Assembly: GCF_014649915.1 (NCBI RefSeq)
Contig: NZ_BMTY01000003.1
Coordinates: forward strand, 139,778-203,777
Direction of reading: 5' to 3'
Length of the DNA stretch: 64,000 nt
Source of the DNA: Streptomyces toxytricini
GTDB lineage: Bacteria > Actinomycetota > Actinomycetes > Streptomycetales > Streptomycetaceae
The notes beneath the pieces are model-generated. The model was not told the origin of the DNA. It searched no databases and worked only from the letters and a program-made list of their open reading frames with translations. Positions within the stretch are counted from its first letter, which is position 1, and the number at the start of each line of letters is the position of its first letter. The translations under genes were made by a program, and so were the position numbers. Shown here one piece after another: positions 10,174-19,210 of this stretch.

Positions 10174-11811
10174 ATGCCCCGCATGGGACACCTCGAAGCC
10201 GGCCACCTGGAGTACTACCTGCCCGACGGGCGGGTGCTGCTGCCCGACGTCTCCTTCCGGGTGGGGGAGGGGTCCGTCGTCGCCCTCGTCGGGGCGAACG
10301 GGGCCGGCAAGACCACCCTGCTGAGGCTGCTCGCCGGCGAGCTCCAACCGCACGGCGGCTCCGTCACCGCCACCGGCGGCCTCGGGGTCATGCCGCAGTT
10401 CGTGGGGTCCGTACGGGACGAGACGACCGTACGGGACCTGCTGGTGTCGGTGGCGCAGCCGCGGATCCGGGAGGCCGCGGGGGCCGTCGACCGAGCCGAG
10501 CACCTGATCATGACGGTCGACGACGAGGCCGCGCAGATGGCGTACGCGCAGGCCCTCAGCGACTGGGCGGACGTCCAGGGGTACGAGGCGGAGACGCTGT
10601 GGGACGTGTGCACCACGGCCGCGCTGGGCGTCCCGTACGACAAGGCGCAGTTCCGCGAGGTGCGCACGCTCTCCGGCGGCGAGCAGAAGCGCCTGGTGCT
10701 GGAGGCCCTGCTGCGCGGGCCGGACGAGGTGCTGCTGCTCGACGAGCCGGACAACTACCTCGACGTGCCCGGCAAGCGCTGGCTGGAGGAGCAGCTGCGG
10801 GCCACCCGCAAGACGGTGCTGTTCATCAGCCACGACCGAGAGCTGCTCTCCCGCGCCGCCCAGAAGATCATCGCGGTGGAGCCGGGCGTGGACGGCTCGG
10901 ACGTGTGGGTGCACGGCGGCGGCTTCGACACCTTCCACGAGGCGCGCAAGGAGCGCTTCGCGCGCTTCGAGGAGCTGAAGCGGCGCTGGGAGGAGAAGCA
11001 CGCCCAGCTGAAGAAGCTGGTGCTCACGCTGCGGCAGGCGGCCGCGGTCAGCCATGAGATGGCCTCCCGGTACGCCGCCGCCCAGACGCGGCTGCGGAAG
11101 TTCGAGGAGGCCGGCCCGCCGCCGGAGCCGCCGCGGGAGCAGGAGATCCGGATGCGGCTGAAGGGCGGCCGGACCGGTGTCCGCGCCCTGACCTGCAAGA
11201 ACCTGGAGCTCACCGGTCTGATGAAGCCCTTCGACCTGGAGGTCTTCTACGGCGAGCGGGTCGCCGTCCTCGGTTCGAACGGCTCGGGCAAGTCGCACTT
11301 CCTGCGGCTGCTGGCGGGGGACCGGGAGCGGCCGGTCGCCCACACGGGTGAGTGGAAGCTCGGCGCGCGGGTGGTCCCCGGCCACTTCGCGCAGACGCAC
11401 GCCCACCCCGAGCTGTACGGCCGCTCGCTCGTGGACATCCTGTGGACGGAGCACGCCAAGGACCGCGGCGGCGCCATGTCGGTGCTGCGCCGCTACGAGC
11501 TGGAGCGGCAGGGCGACCAGCCGTTCGAGAAGCTGTCGGGCGGGCAGCAGGCCCGCTTCCAGATCCTGATGCTGGAGCTGGCGGGGACCACGGCGCTGCT
11601 GCTGGACGAGCCGACGGACAACCTGGACCTGGAGTCGGCGGAGGCGCTGCAGGACGGGCTGGAGTCGTACGAGGGCACGGTGCTGTGCGTCACCCACGAC
11701 CGGTGGTTCGCGCGGACATTTGACCGCTTCCTGGTCTTCGGTTCGGACGGTGTGGTGCGGGAGACTCAGGAGCCCGTCTGGGACGAACGTAGGGTCGAAC
11801 GGAAGCGCTAG
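10174..11811 (+). CDS. ABC-F family ATPase with tandem ATP-binding cassettes
   Basis: This protein has two ATP-binding cassettes and no membrane domain, the ABC-F layout. Members act at the ribosome, either in translation quality control or as target-protecting antibiotic-resistance factors. Cassette 1 has Walker A GANGAGKTTL, signature LSGGEQKR and Walker B VLLLDEPDNYLD. An arginine- and lysine-rich linker around residues 250-330 follows. Cassette 2 has GSNGSGKS, LSGGQQAR and LLLDEPTDNLDL. The start may be the ATG at 10174 or at 10183; there is no clear ribosome-binding site, so a leaderless message is possible. Nothing nearby identifies a drug or target. Confidence 0.88.
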   Translation: MPRMGHLEAGHLEYYLPDGRVLLPDVSFRVGEGSVVALVGANGAGKTTLLRLLAGELQPHGGSVTATGGLGVMPQFVGSVRDETTVRDLLVSVAQPRIREAAGAVDRAEHLIMTVDDEAAQMAYAQALSDWADVQGYEAETLWDVCTTAALGVPYDKAQFREVRTLSGGEQKRLVLEALLRGPDEVLLLDEPDNYLDVPGKRWLEEQLRATRKTVLFISHDRELLSRAAQKIIAVEPGVDGSDVWVHGGGFDTFHEARKERFARFEELKRRWEEKHAQLKKLVLTLRQAAAVSHEMASRYAAAQTRLRKFEEAGPPPEPPREQEIRMRLKGGRTGVRALTCKNLELTGLMKPFDLEVFYGERVAVLGSNGSGKSHFLRLLAGDRERPVAHTGEWKLGARVVPGHFAQTHAHPELYGRSLVDILWTEHAKDRGGAMSVLRRYELERQGDQPFEKLSGGQQARFQILMLELAGTTALLLDEPTDNLDLESAEALQDGLESYEGTVLCVTHDRWFARTFDRFLVFGSDGVVRETQEPVWDERRVERKR

Positions 11812-11847
11812 GGGGCAGCCGCCCCGGGCGCTCGATCGGGAGGCGTT

Positions 11848-13134
11848 GTGCGGCTGCGGCCTGGCACCTGGCTCAGAGATTGGGACGTCCGCGACCGGGC
11901 CGGGCGGCGCCGCGCGGCGCGCCGGCTGCTCCTGCCGGCCTCGCCGCCGTGGATCGCCGTCTGCGCGGCGGTGGTCGTCGGGATCGCCGTCTCGACGAGC
12001 CTGCGGGCGGGCTGGGGCTCGGACAACGCCTTCGTGGTGAAGGCCGCCGACACGCTGCTGGCCGGGGGCTCCCCGTACGAGGACAAGCGGTTCCTGTACC
12101 TGCCGAGCGCGGTCCTCATGGCCGTGCCGGAGGCGCTGCTGCCGGTGCCGGTGCTGCGGTGGGTGCTCCCGCTGGGGATGTCGGCACTGCTGGCGGCCGG
12201 CTGGTGGGCCGCGCTGCGGCTGTTCTCGGTGCCCGGGCGCTCCCGGTTCGCGGTCGGCGGGTTCGCCGTGCTGGCGGTCGGTTTCCGGCCGTACGAGAAC
12301 CTCGTGCTGATCGGGAACTGGACGGCGGTCTCGGCGGCCGCGCTGCCGGTGGCGCTGCTGCTCGCGCACCGGCGGTCCTGGACGGCCGCGGGGCTGGTGG
12401 TGGGCCTCGCGATCGCCTGCAAGCCGATGCTGGTGCCGCTGGGGCTGCTGTTCGTGCTGGCCCGGCGCTGGCGGGGGCTGGCGGTGGCGGTGCTGGTGCC
12501 GCTGGGCCTGTCGCTGGCGGGGGCGCTGCTGATGCCGAGCCCGTCGCTGTTCTTCACCAAGACGCTGCCGTTCCTGCTGCGGGGGCAGGACTCGTACGCG
12601 CTGCCCTGGGACGCGTCGCCGATCGCGGTGCTGCCCCGGCTGGGGGTGCCGGAGCCGGTGGCGGTGCTCCTCGCCGGGCTCGGGGCCGCGGGCGGCCTGT
12701 GGGCGGCCCGGTGCCGCTGGCGGCGGGAGGACGACCGGGACGGGGGCGAGCTGCGGCTCGCCGAGACGGCCTGCATGGTGATGCTCGCCGCATTCCTGGT
12801 GTCGCGGCCCTCCTTCGACCACTACCTGCTGGTGGTGGTGCCGCTGCTGCTGGCCTCGGCGGTGCGGGCGGGGTCCGCGCCGCGGTCGCCGTGGTTCTGG
12901 GTCGCGGTGTTCCCGCAGGTGGCGGGGGTGCCGTGGCCGTCGCAGCTGGAGGCGAAGCGGCGGGCGTTCAAGGACTGCTTCACGCTGTGCGTGCTGGCGG
13001 GGACGCTGATGCGGCGGTGCCTGCGGCCGGCCCGGGTTAACCTGGTGGGCGTACGGATCGCAGGGACCCCTCCGGGGCCCGGAGCCAAGCGCACGGCGGA
13101 GCCCGCGGAGGCGGGGTCCCGGACTGCGTTTTGA
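11848..13134 (+). CDS. GT87-like (DUF2029) polytopic membrane protein
   Basis: The 428-residue product is a polytopic membrane protein with about nine hydrophobic segments. It resembles the GT87/DUF2029 family of polyprenyl-phosphate-sugar glycosyltransferases. Visible family-like features are an acidic first loop (WGSDNAFVVKAADTLLAGGSPY), FLYLPSAVL, RPYENLVLIGNWTA, ACKPMLVPLG and RPSFDHYLLVVVPLL. The GTG at 11848 has GGGAGG at 11838-11843. The substrate sugar cannot be told. The last 35 residues (after about 13030) are unlike membrane protein, and the stop codon lies inside the rplM -35 box, so the C-terminus may have grown by stop-codon loss. Confidence 0.78.
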   Translation: MRLRPGTWLRDWDVRDRAGRRRAARRLLLPASPPWIAVCAAVVVGIAVSTSLRAGWGSDNAFVVKAADTLLAGGSPYEDKRFLYLPSAVLMAVPEALLPVPVLRWVLPLGMSALLAAGWWAALRLFSVPGRSRFAVGGFAVLAVGFRPYENLVLIGNWTAVSAAALPVALLLAHRRSWTAAGLVVGLAIACKPMLVPLGLLFVLARRWRGLAVAVLVPLGLSLAGALLMPSPSLFFTKTLPFLLRGQDSYALPWDASPIAVLPRLGVPEPVAVLLAGLGAAGGLWAARCRWRREDDRDGGELRLAETACMVMLAAFLVSRPSFDHYLLVVVPLLLASAVRAGSAPRSPWFWVAVFPQVAGVPWPSQLEAKRRAFKDCFTLCVLAGTLMRRCLRPARVNLVGVRIAGTPPGPGAKRTAEPAEAGSRTAF

Positions 13135-13160
13135 CCCTTCCGGGGCACCGCGGGTATTCT
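13131..13160 (+). promoter_or_regulatory. Vegetative promoter of rplM-rpsI
   Basis: TTGACC (13131-13136) and TATTCT (13155-13160) are 18 bases apart, a good match to HrdB-type promoters. The implied 5' leader of roughly 205 bases before rplM is long enough for autogenous control by L13, though I recognise no named leader structure. Confidence 0.75.
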
Positions 13161-13372
13161 GCTGGTTCGTTATGCGTATTGGCTTGCTCATTCTCACGTG
13201 AAAGGGCCTTACGCCGGTCCACCGGGCCGATGACCAGCGGTGCACACGGGTTGCGTCCCCGTAGTGCACCAGGGCTGTCGTGATCGTCCGTGGTGGCCTT
13301 GTCAGGACCCTTCCCTTCGGGCCGCGAGGCTCGGGGGAGAACCCATCACTGAAGAAGCGAAGGCATACGACC

Positions 13373-13816
13373 GTGCGTACGTACAGCCCCAAGCCCGGCG
13401 ACATCTCGCGCCAGTGGCTCGTCATCGACGCCCAGGACGTCGTCCTCGGCCGTCTGGCGACCCAGGCCGCTGCCCTCCTCAAGGGCAAGCACAAGCCGAC
13501 CTACGCCCCCCACATGGACATGGGCGACTTCGTCATCGTCATCAACGCCGACAAGGTCCACCTGTCCGGCAACAAGGCGACCCAGAAGATGGCCTACCGC
13601 CACTCCGGCTTCCCGGGCGGTCTGCGCTCCGTGCGCTACGACGACCTGCTGGCGAACAACCCGGAGAAGGCCGTCGAGAAGGCCGTCAAGGGCATGCTCC
13701 CCAAGAACTCCCTGGGCCGTCAGATGCTCTCGAAGCTGAAGGTCTACTCGGGCGACCAGCACCCGCACGCTGCCCAGCAGCCGGTGCCGTTCGAGATCAC
13801 CCAGGTCGCGCAGTAG
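13373..13816 (+). CDS. rplM: 50S ribosomal protein L13
   Basis: L13 is an early 50S assembly protein. The 147-residue product begins [20 protein letters not shown] and carries the L13 signature toward the C-terminus ([22 protein letters not shown]). I use the GTG at 13373, where homology starts, with AAGG 9 bases upstream; an earlier in-frame opening from 13280 lies in the leader. It pairs with rpsI, as in nearly all bacteria. Confidence 0.96.
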   Translation: MRTYSPKPGDISRQWLVIDAQDVVLGRLATQAAALLKGKHKPTYAPHMDMGDFVIVINADKVHLSGNKATQKMAYRHSGFPGGLRSVRYDDLLANNPEKAVEKAVKGMLPKNSLGRQMLSKLKVYSGDQHPHAAQQPVPFEITQVAQ

Positions 13817-13858
13817 TACCGGCCACCCCCTAAGACGTAGAGAATTCTGAGGAGCATC

Positions 13859-14374
13859 GTGGCCGAGACCACCGCCGAGACCCCCGTCGACGAGTTCGAG
13901 GGCGTCGAGGAGTACACCACCGAGTCCGAGGTCGTCGCCGAGGGCGACTACACCTCCGAGTCCCTTGCCGGCCGCTTCGGCGACCCGCAGCCGGCCGCCG
14001 GCCTGGGCCGCCGCAAGAACGCCATCGCCCGCGTCCGGATCGTTCCGGGCTCCGGCAAGTGGAAGATCAACGGTCGCACCCTTGAGGACTACTTCCCCAA
14101 CAAGGTGCACCAGCAGGAAGTCAACGAGCCGTTCAAGCTGCTCGAGCTCGACGGCCGCTACGACGTCATCGCCCGCATCGCGGGTGGCGGCGTCTCCGGC
14201 CAGGCCGGCGCCCTGCGCCTGGGTGTCGCCCGTGCGCTGAACGAGGCGGACGTCGACAACAACCGCCCGGCGCTGAAGAAGGCCGGCTTCCTGTCCCGCG
14301 ACGACCGTGCGGTCGAGCGTAAGAAGGCCGGTCTGAAGAAGGCCCGTAAGGCTCCGCAGTACAGCAAGCGCTAA
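13859..14374 (+). CDS. rpsI: 30S ribosomal protein S9
   Basis: S9 has a C-terminal tail that reaches the P-site tRNA; here it ends [12 protein letters not shown]. The 171-residue product has an acidic N-terminal extension of about 45 residues, typical of actinobacteria ([20 protein letters not shown]). The S9 core follows ([20 protein letters not shown]). GAGGAG lies 4-5 bases before the GTG at 13859. It is co-transcribed with rplM and followed by a strong terminator. Confidence 0.96.
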   Translation: MAETTAETPVDEFEGVEEYTTESEVVAEGDYTSESLAGRFGDPQPAAGLGRRKNAIARVRIVPGSGKWKINGRTLEDYFPNKVHQQEVNEPFKLLELDGRYDVIARIAGGGVSGQAGALRLGVARALNEADVDNNRPALKKAGFLSRDDRAVERKKAGLKKARKAPQYSKR

Positions 14375-14396
14375 TCTGCGCCTGCTGTTCAGCACC

Positions 14397-14440
14397 AACC
14401 GCCCCGGCAGCACTCTCCGTGCTGCCGGGGCGGTTCGTTT
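14397..14440 (+). terminator. Terminator after rpsI
   Basis: AACCGCCCCGGCAGCAC (14397-14413) pairs perfectly with GTGCTGCCGGGGCGGTT (14419-14435) over a 5-base loop. A short T-rich tail (TTCGTTT) follows. Confidence 0.9.
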
Positions 14441-14499
14441 ACCGCCACAAGCGGAATAACTAGCGGTCTCAAGCGAAGCGCGAACGTGGGAGGACAACT

Positions 14500-15858
14500 G
14501 TGGGACGACTCTTCGGGACGGACGGTGTACGCGGCGTCGCCAATGCGGATCTGACGGCGGAGCTCGCGCTCGGCCTCTCCGTGGCGGCAGCCCACGTGCT
14601 GGGCGAGGCGGGCACCTTCGAGGGCCACCGCCCCACCGCGGTGGTCGGCCGCGACCCGCGGGCCTCCGGCGAGTTCCTGGAGGCCGCGGTCGTCGCCGGC
14701 CTCGCCAGCGCGGGCGTGGACGTCCTGCGCGTCGGTGTGCTGCCCACCCCGGCGGTGGCGTATCTCACCGGTGCGCTGGGTGCCGACCTCGGCGTGATGC
14801 TCTCCGCGAGCCACAACGCGATGCCCGACAACGGCATCAAGTTCTTCGCCCGCGGCGGCCACAAGCTCGCCGACGAGCTGGAGGACCGCATCGAGTCCGT
14901 GTACGAGGAGCACCGCACCGGCGCGCCCTGGGACCGGCCCACCGGTGCCGGCGTCGGCCGCGTGAGCGACTACGACGAGGGCTTCGACAAGTACGTCGCC
15001 CACCTCATCGGGGTGCTCCCCAACCGCCTGGACGGCCTGAAGATCGTCCTGGACGAGGCGCACGGCGCGGCCGCCCGCGTCTCGCCCGAGGCCTTCGCCC
15101 GGGCGGGCGCCGAGATCGTCACGATCGGCGCCGAGCCGGACGGCCTCAACATCAACGACGGCTGCGGCTCCACCCACCTGGACCTGCTCAAGCAGGCCGT
15201 GGTCGAGCACGGCGCCGACCTGGGCATCGCCCACGACGGCGACGCGGACCGCTGCCTCGCGGTCGACGCCTCGGGCGCCGAGGTCGACGGCGACCAGATC
15301 CTCGCGGTCCTGGCACTGGCCATGCGCGAGGCCGGCTCGCTGCGCGGCGACACGGTCGTCGGCACGGTGATGTCGAACCTGGGCTTCAAGCTGGCCATGG
15401 AGGCCGAGGGCATCCGGGTCGTGCAGACCGGCGTCGGCGACCGGTACGTGCTGGAGGCGATGAAGGAGCACGGCTTCGCCCTCGGCGGCGAGCAGTCCGG
15501 CCACGTGATCATCCTCGACCACGCGACGACCGGCGACGGCACGCTGACCGGCCTCATGCTGGCGGCGCGGGTCGCGGCGACGGGCCGCCCGCTGGCCGAG
15601 CTGGCGGGTGTCATGCAGCGGCTGCCGCAGGTGCTCGTCAACGTCCGCGACGTCGACCGGACCAAGGTCGCGACCTCCGGGGAGCTGGCCGCCGCCGTCG
15701 TCGACGCCGAGCGCGAGCTCGGCACCACCGGGCGGGTGCTGCTGCGCCCCTCGGGCACCGAGCCGGTGGTCCGCGTCATGGTGGAGGCCGCCGACCTGGA
15801 GCAGGCCCGCGCGGTGGCCGGGCGCCTCGCCGACGTGGTGAAGTCCGCGCTGGGCTAG
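14500..15858 (+). CDS. glmM: Phosphoglucosamine mutase
   Basis: GlmM converts glucosamine-6-phosphate to glucosamine-1-phosphate, feeding UDP-GlcNAc and peptidoglycan. The 452-residue product starts [15 protein letters not shown]. It has the phosphoserine loop [17 protein letters not shown] (around residue 100), the metal-binding DGDADR, the sugar-binding GGEQSGH, and the phosphate-binding [12 protein letters not shown] near the end. The GTG at 14500 has GGGAGGA about 5 bases upstream. glmS lies 3.3 kb downstream, so both steps to GlcN-1-P are in this window. Confidence 0.96.
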   Translation: MGRLFGTDGVRGVANADLTAELALGLSVAAAHVLGEAGTFEGHRPTAVVGRDPRASGEFLEAAVVAGLASAGVDVLRVGVLPTPAVAYLTGALGADLGVMLSASHNAMPDNGIKFFARGGHKLADELEDRIESVYEEHRTGAPWDRPTGAGVGRVSDYDEGFDKYVAHLIGVLPNRLDGLKIVLDEAHGAAARVSPEAFARAGAEIVTIGAEPDGLNINDGCGSTHLDLLKQAVVEHGADLGIAHDGDADRCLAVDASGAEVDGDQILAVLALAMREAGSLRGDTVVGTVMSNLGFKLAMEAEGIRVVQTGVGDRYVLEAMKEHGFALGGEQSGHVIILDHATTGDGTLTGLMLAARVAATGRPLAELAGVMQRLPQVLVNVRDVDRTKVATSGELAAAVVDAERELGTTGRVLLRPSGTEPVVRVMVEAADLEQARAVAGRLADVVKSALG

Positions 15859-16019
15859 GCCGTCTCTTTCGGATCTTGCCGGTCACGCCCGCGTCGTCCG
15901 GTGCCGTGCATCGCATGGCGGAGGGCCGTCCGCGTACCGGGGTACGCGGGCGGCCCGACAACGCGGCGAGGCGCGGCACCGGACGGCGTGGGTCAGGCAA
16001 GATCCGGAGGAGACGGCCT
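15857..16019 (+). repeat. 163-base long palindromic element A
   Basis: The two ends read AGGCCGTCT...AGACGGCCT, and the arms of about 80 bases match with few mismatches down to GCGTACC/GGTACGC at the tip, near 15932-15948. Shared arm blocks include CGGATCTTGCC and CGTCCGGTGCCG. The whole unit would fold into one long hairpin. It begins at the glmM stop codon and shares internal blocks with element B at 22923-23030. It resembles a MITE-like or REP-like intergenic element; whether it is mobile is unknown. Confidence 0.85.
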
Positions 16020-16025
16020 GGAACG

Positions 16026-16060
16026 CCCCCGGCCCCGCCCCGCCTGGGCGGGGCCGGGGG
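16026..16060. terminator. Bidirectional terminator between glmM and the DUF389 gene
   Basis: CCCCCGGCCCCGCCC (16026-16040) pairs perfectly with GGGCGGGGCCGGGGG (16046-16060) over a 5-base loop. It lies between convergent genes, beside palindromic element A. Confidence 0.8.
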
Positions 16061-16067
16061 AGGTGCA

Positions 16068-17027
16068 TCAGGGGCGCGGTGGCGTGCCCGGCGGCCGGGT
16101 CATCCGGTGCCGCCGGGCGCGCCACAGCAGTTTCCAGCCCATCAGGGTCAGCGTGCCGGCCAGCACGATCCCGGACAGGTTCAGCGCCAGCTGCACGGCG
16201 GAGCCCCACATCTGCGGGATGTCCCCGAAGCTCAGCGCCAGGGCCGCGTTCGCCGCGGCGGGCACGGTGGTCACCGAGATGGCGACGCCGACCAGGGCGC
16301 CGGCCTTCGCGGACGTCAGCGACAGCATGCCGGCCGTGCCGGCGAGCAGCGCCACGATGAAGGAGAACGGGTCGGGCTGCCAGACGAAGCTGGTGTTGGG
16401 GCGCGGGGCCTCCAGCATCGACGCGTCGATCTGGCCGATCGCCGTCATGCCGAGGCTGAACAGCGTCGTCACCGCGATCGCCGCGGCGAACCCGACGGCG
16501 AGGGCGTTCGCCGAGCGCGCCGCGAGGCGCGGAGAGCCGCGCACGAGTCCCGTACAGACCCCGGCGAGGGGCCCGAACTCCGGTCCGACGGCCATCGCGC
16601 CGACGATCAGCACGGCGTTGTCGAGGGCCACGCCGCAGGCCGCGATCATCGTCGCGAGCGCCAGGAAGAACAGGTAGGTGATGGTGAGGGTGGAGTCCTC
16701 GTGCGTCGCCTCGGTCAGCTTCTCCCACAGCACCGCGTCGGCGCCCTCGCCCGGGGCCTCCTCCTCCGCGCGCTCGGCCCGCTGGGACAGTGTCAGGTCG
16801 ACGTCCTCGACGGCGACCGAGCCGGCGCGGTCGATGCCGAGCACGCGCAGGCCGTGCAGCAGCTGGTCTGCGGCCTCGCGGGCCACGTCGCACAGCACGA
16901 GGTCGCCGGCCGGCTCGCGGGCGGCCCCCGGGAGGACGGCCACGTGCGTGGTGCCGACCGTCCGCCCGATCAGCTCCAGGACGGCGTCGGTGCGGTCGGG
17001 CGGTGTGATCATCCGTAGGTGCAGCAT
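16068..17027 (-). CDS. DUF389 family membrane protein
   Basis: The 319-residue product has a soluble N-terminal region of about 115 residues followed by about six hydrophobic segments (TYLFFLALATMIAACGVALD; FSFIVALLAGTAGMLSL; others). The segment LDNAVLIVGAMAVGPEFGPL is characteristic of DUF389 proteins, whose function is not established. It ends in a basic tail. It is transcribed convergently with glmM and lies 15 bases downstream of coaA on the same strand, so it may share that transcript. Confidence 0.85.
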   Translation of the reverse strand: MLHLRMITPPDRTDAVLELIGRTVGTTHVAVLPGAAREPAGDLVLCDVAREAADQLLHGLRVLGIDRAGSVAVEDVDLTLSQRAERAEEEAPGEGADAVLWEKLTEATHEDSTLTITYLFFLALATMIAACGVALDNAVLIVGAMAVGPEFGPLAGVCTGLVRGSPRLAARSANALAVGFAAAIAVTTLFSLGMTAIGQIDASMLEAPRPNTSFVWQPDPFSFIVALLAGTAGMLSLTSAKAGALVGVAISVTTVPAAANAALALSFGDIPQMWGSAVQLALNLSGIVLAGTLTLMGWKLLWRARRHRMTRPPGTPPRP

Positions 17028-17042
17028 CCCCGCACCGTAGCC

Positions 17043-18086
17043 TCAGAGCTTGCGCAGGCTCAGTTTCTGCACCTTGTGGTCGGCTCCCTTGCGGACGACC
17101 AGGGTGGCGCGGCCGCGGGTCGGGGCGACGTTCTGCAGCAGGTTCGGCTTGTTGACCGTCCGCCACATCGTCTTCGCGTAGTCCAGGGCCTCCTCCTCGG
17201 AGACCTGGGTGTACTTGCGGAAGTACGACGAGGGGTCCTGGAAGGCGGTCTCGCGCAGCTTGCGGAAGCGGTTGAGGTACCAGCGCTCGACGTCCTCGGC
17301 GCGCGCGTCCACGTACACGCTGAAGTCGAAGTAGTCGGCGAGGCCCACCCTGGTGCGGCCGTCCTTGCCGGGCAGGGCCGGCTGGAGGACGTTCAGGCCC
17401 TCCACGATCAGGATGTCCGGGCGTCGGACGACGAGCCGCTCGCCGGGCACGATGTCGTAGATCAGGTGCGAGTACACCGGGGCGGTGACCTCGTCCTTGC
17501 CGGCCTTGATGTCGGCGACGAAGCGGGTCAGGGCCCGGCGGTCGTAGGACTCGGGGAAGCCCTTGCGGGAGGTCAGGCCGCGCCGCCGGAGCTCCTCCAT
17601 CGGGTAGAGGAAGCCGTCGGTGGTGACGCGCTCGACGCGGGGGTGCTCGGGCCAGCGCGCGAGCAGCGCCTGGAGCAGGCGGGCCACGGTGGACTTGCCG
17701 ACGGCGACGGATCCGGCGACGCCTATGACGAACGGGGTGCCCTGCTGGCTGCCGTGGCCGTTGCCGCCGGCGTCGCCGAGGAAGGTGTTGAGGGCGCCGC
17801 GCAGGTTGCTGGTGGCGCCGACGTACAGGTTGAGGAGGCGCGACAGCGGCAGGTAGACATCGCGGACCTCGTCCAGGTCGATGACGTCGCCGAGGCCGCG
17901 CAGCCGCTCGACCTCCTCGGCCGTCAGGGGCAGCGGCGTCCGCTCGCGCAGTGCGCTCCACTCGGCCCGGGTCAGGTCCACGTACGGGGAGGCCTCGGTC
18001 CGGCGCGGGGTGCGCTCGGGCCGGCCGGGGCGGTCCGTCCCGCAGTCCGGGTCCGGCGTGCTGCTTCGTGGCGGCGAAGTGATCAC
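17043..18086 (-). CDS. coaA: Type I pantothenate kinase
   Basis: CoaA phosphorylates pantothenate, the first and usually rate-limiting step of CoA synthesis. The 347-residue product has the P-loop [12 protein letters not shown] (around residue 125), TTDGFLYPM, the [11 protein letters not shown] segment and IVEGLNVLQ. The N-terminal 35 residues are a variable extension. The GTG at 18086 has GGAG a few bases upstream. The enzyme is of the type usually feedback-inhibited by CoA. It diverges from the lipoprotein gene at 18330. Confidence 0.94.
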   Translation of the reverse strand: MITSPPRSSTPDPDCGTDRPGRPERTPRRTEASPYVDLTRAEWSALRERTPLPLTAEEVERLRGLGDVIDLDEVRDVYLPLSRLLNLYVGATSNLRGALNTFLGDAGGNGHGSQQGTPFVIGVAGSVAVGKSTVARLLQALLARWPEHPRVERVTTDGFLYPMEELRRRGLTSRKGFPESYDRRALTRFVADIKAGKDEVTAPVYSHLIYDIVPGERLVVRRPDILIVEGLNVLQPALPGKDGRTRVGLADYFDFSVYVDARAEDVERWYLNRFRKLRETAFQDPSSYFRKYTQVSEEEALDYAKTMWRTVNKPNLLQNVAPTRGRATLVVRKGADHKVQKLSLRKL

Positions 18087-18329
18087 ACTCCATTGTCGGG
18101 GCTGGGGGCCCTGCGTGGGTGGTGGGGTCGGTCACGTGGCGCAGCGGCGGGTTTTCGGTCTCGCTGCGGTCACGATCACGTCGCAGGGCTTTAATCCCGG
18201 CGGTGCTGTCGGAGCGGGCGCGTAGATTGCCGATCAAGGACGTTTCCGGCGGGTGTTTCCACGGGGAGTGGCGCCGTGCCGGAGGGTTCCTGCATCGTCT
18301 TTCGCAACCGCTTCCGGGGGAGTTCCACC

Positions 18330-19097
18330 GTGCGCAGCACCTTCGTCCGTCGTTCTGTCATGACCGCGTCCGCCGTGTCCCTGGCCCTGCTGGCCACCGC
18401 GTGCGGCTCGTCCGACTCCAAGGGCGAGGCCAAGGCCGACGCCCCGGCCCCCGCCGCCTCCTCGGCGGCCCCGGCGAAGGGCAAGACCGACGCCGAGCTG
18501 GCCGGCGTGATCGTGAAGCAGGCCGACCTGCCGGACCACCTGGTGAAGGAGGCCACGGCCGCCGAGGCCGCGGCCGGCGCCGCCGCCACCAGCGACAAGC
18601 CCGACTGCCTGCCGCTGGTCAAGGCCCAGTCGATGGCCCCGGTGGGCAAGGCGGCCGGGACCGCGCGGACCAAGGCCGTCGCCAAGCCGAAGGACGGCGG
18701 CGCCGCCGACACCCCGGACGCCAAGATGAAGGCGATCATGGACGCGCTCGGCGCGAACGCCACTGCCGTCACCCTCTCCTCGTACGACGGCAAGGGCGCC
18801 GAGGAGGCCTTCGCCGCGCTGAAGAACGCGGGCACGGCCTGCGCCGCCGGCTACGGCGTCACCCAGGACGGCGAGTCGGCCAAGGTCACCAAGGTGGCCC
18901 CCGGCACGCCGGTGACCGCGGGCGACGAGGCCCTCGCGTACACCGTGGAGGCCGACTCCGACGGCACGAAGATCTCGACGCAGCTGGTCGTCGTGCGCAA
19001 GGCCAACACCGTCGCGACCTTCTCGGCGCTCAGCCTGAAGGGCACCGCCGAGCAGCCGAAGGCCGTCGTCGACGCGCAGGTCAAGAAGCTCGGCTGA
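18330..19097 (+). CDS. Predicted secreted lipoprotein, function unknown
   Basis: The 255-residue product has a lipoprotein signal peptide (RSTFVRRSVMTASAVSLALL) with lipobox LATAC at about residues 22-26. A linker rich in Ala, Ser and Lys follows, then a conserved-looking domain (residues 60-255) with a Cys pair (DKPDCLPLVKA; GTACAAGYGV) that might form a disulfide. The GTG at 18330 has GGGGGAG 7 bases upstream. I see no catalytic motif and do not recognise the family. A terminator follows, so it appears monocistronic. Confidence 0.8.
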   Translation: MRSTFVRRSVMTASAVSLALLATACGSSDSKGEAKADAPAPAASSAAPAKGKTDAELAGVIVKQADLPDHLVKEATAAEAAAGAAATSDKPDCLPLVKAQSMAPVGKAAGTARTKAVAKPKDGGAADTPDAKMKAIMDALGANATAVTLSSYDGKGAEEAFAALKNAGTACAAGYGVTQDGESAKVTKVAPGTPVTAGDEALAYTVEADSDGTKISTQLVVVRKANTVATFSALSLKGTAEQPKAVVDAQVKKLG

Positions 19098-19122
19098 CGC
19101 GCAGGCGCGTCCGAATCACGTC

Positions 19123-19160
19123 AACCCCGCTCCGGCGCATTCGCCGGGGCGGGGTTTTCG
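19123..19160 (+). terminator. Terminator after the lipoprotein gene
   Basis: AACCCCGC and CCGGCG (19123-19137) pair with CGCCGG and GCGGGGTT (19142-19156) around a 4-base CATT loop. TTTTCG overlaps the base of the stem. Confidence 0.85.
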
Positions 19161-19197
19161 TCTCGTCCGGGTACGGGACGGGGCGTCAACTCGGGCG

Positions 19198-19203
19198 TAC
19201 GCT
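19198..19203 (+). promoter_or_regulatory. -10 box implying a leaderless glmS mRNA
   Basis: TACGCT lies 7 bases before the glmS ATG, and no purine-rich ribosome-binding site lies between them. This spacing is what a leaderless transcript gives. I see no clear -35. There is no room for a 5' riboswitch or ribozyme. Confidence 0.55.
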
Positions 19204-19210
19204 GCGCGCT

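Noticed and set aside
7314..10184. A 956-codon open frame on the minus strand across rpoA, rplQ and truA
   Set aside because: It is antisense to three certain genes, is Arg/Gly/Asp-rich with no domain, and reflects codon bias at high GC.
10006..13494. A 1162-codon minus-strand open frame
   Set aside because: It is antisense to the ABC-F, GT87 and rplM genes and has a composition typical of shadow frames.
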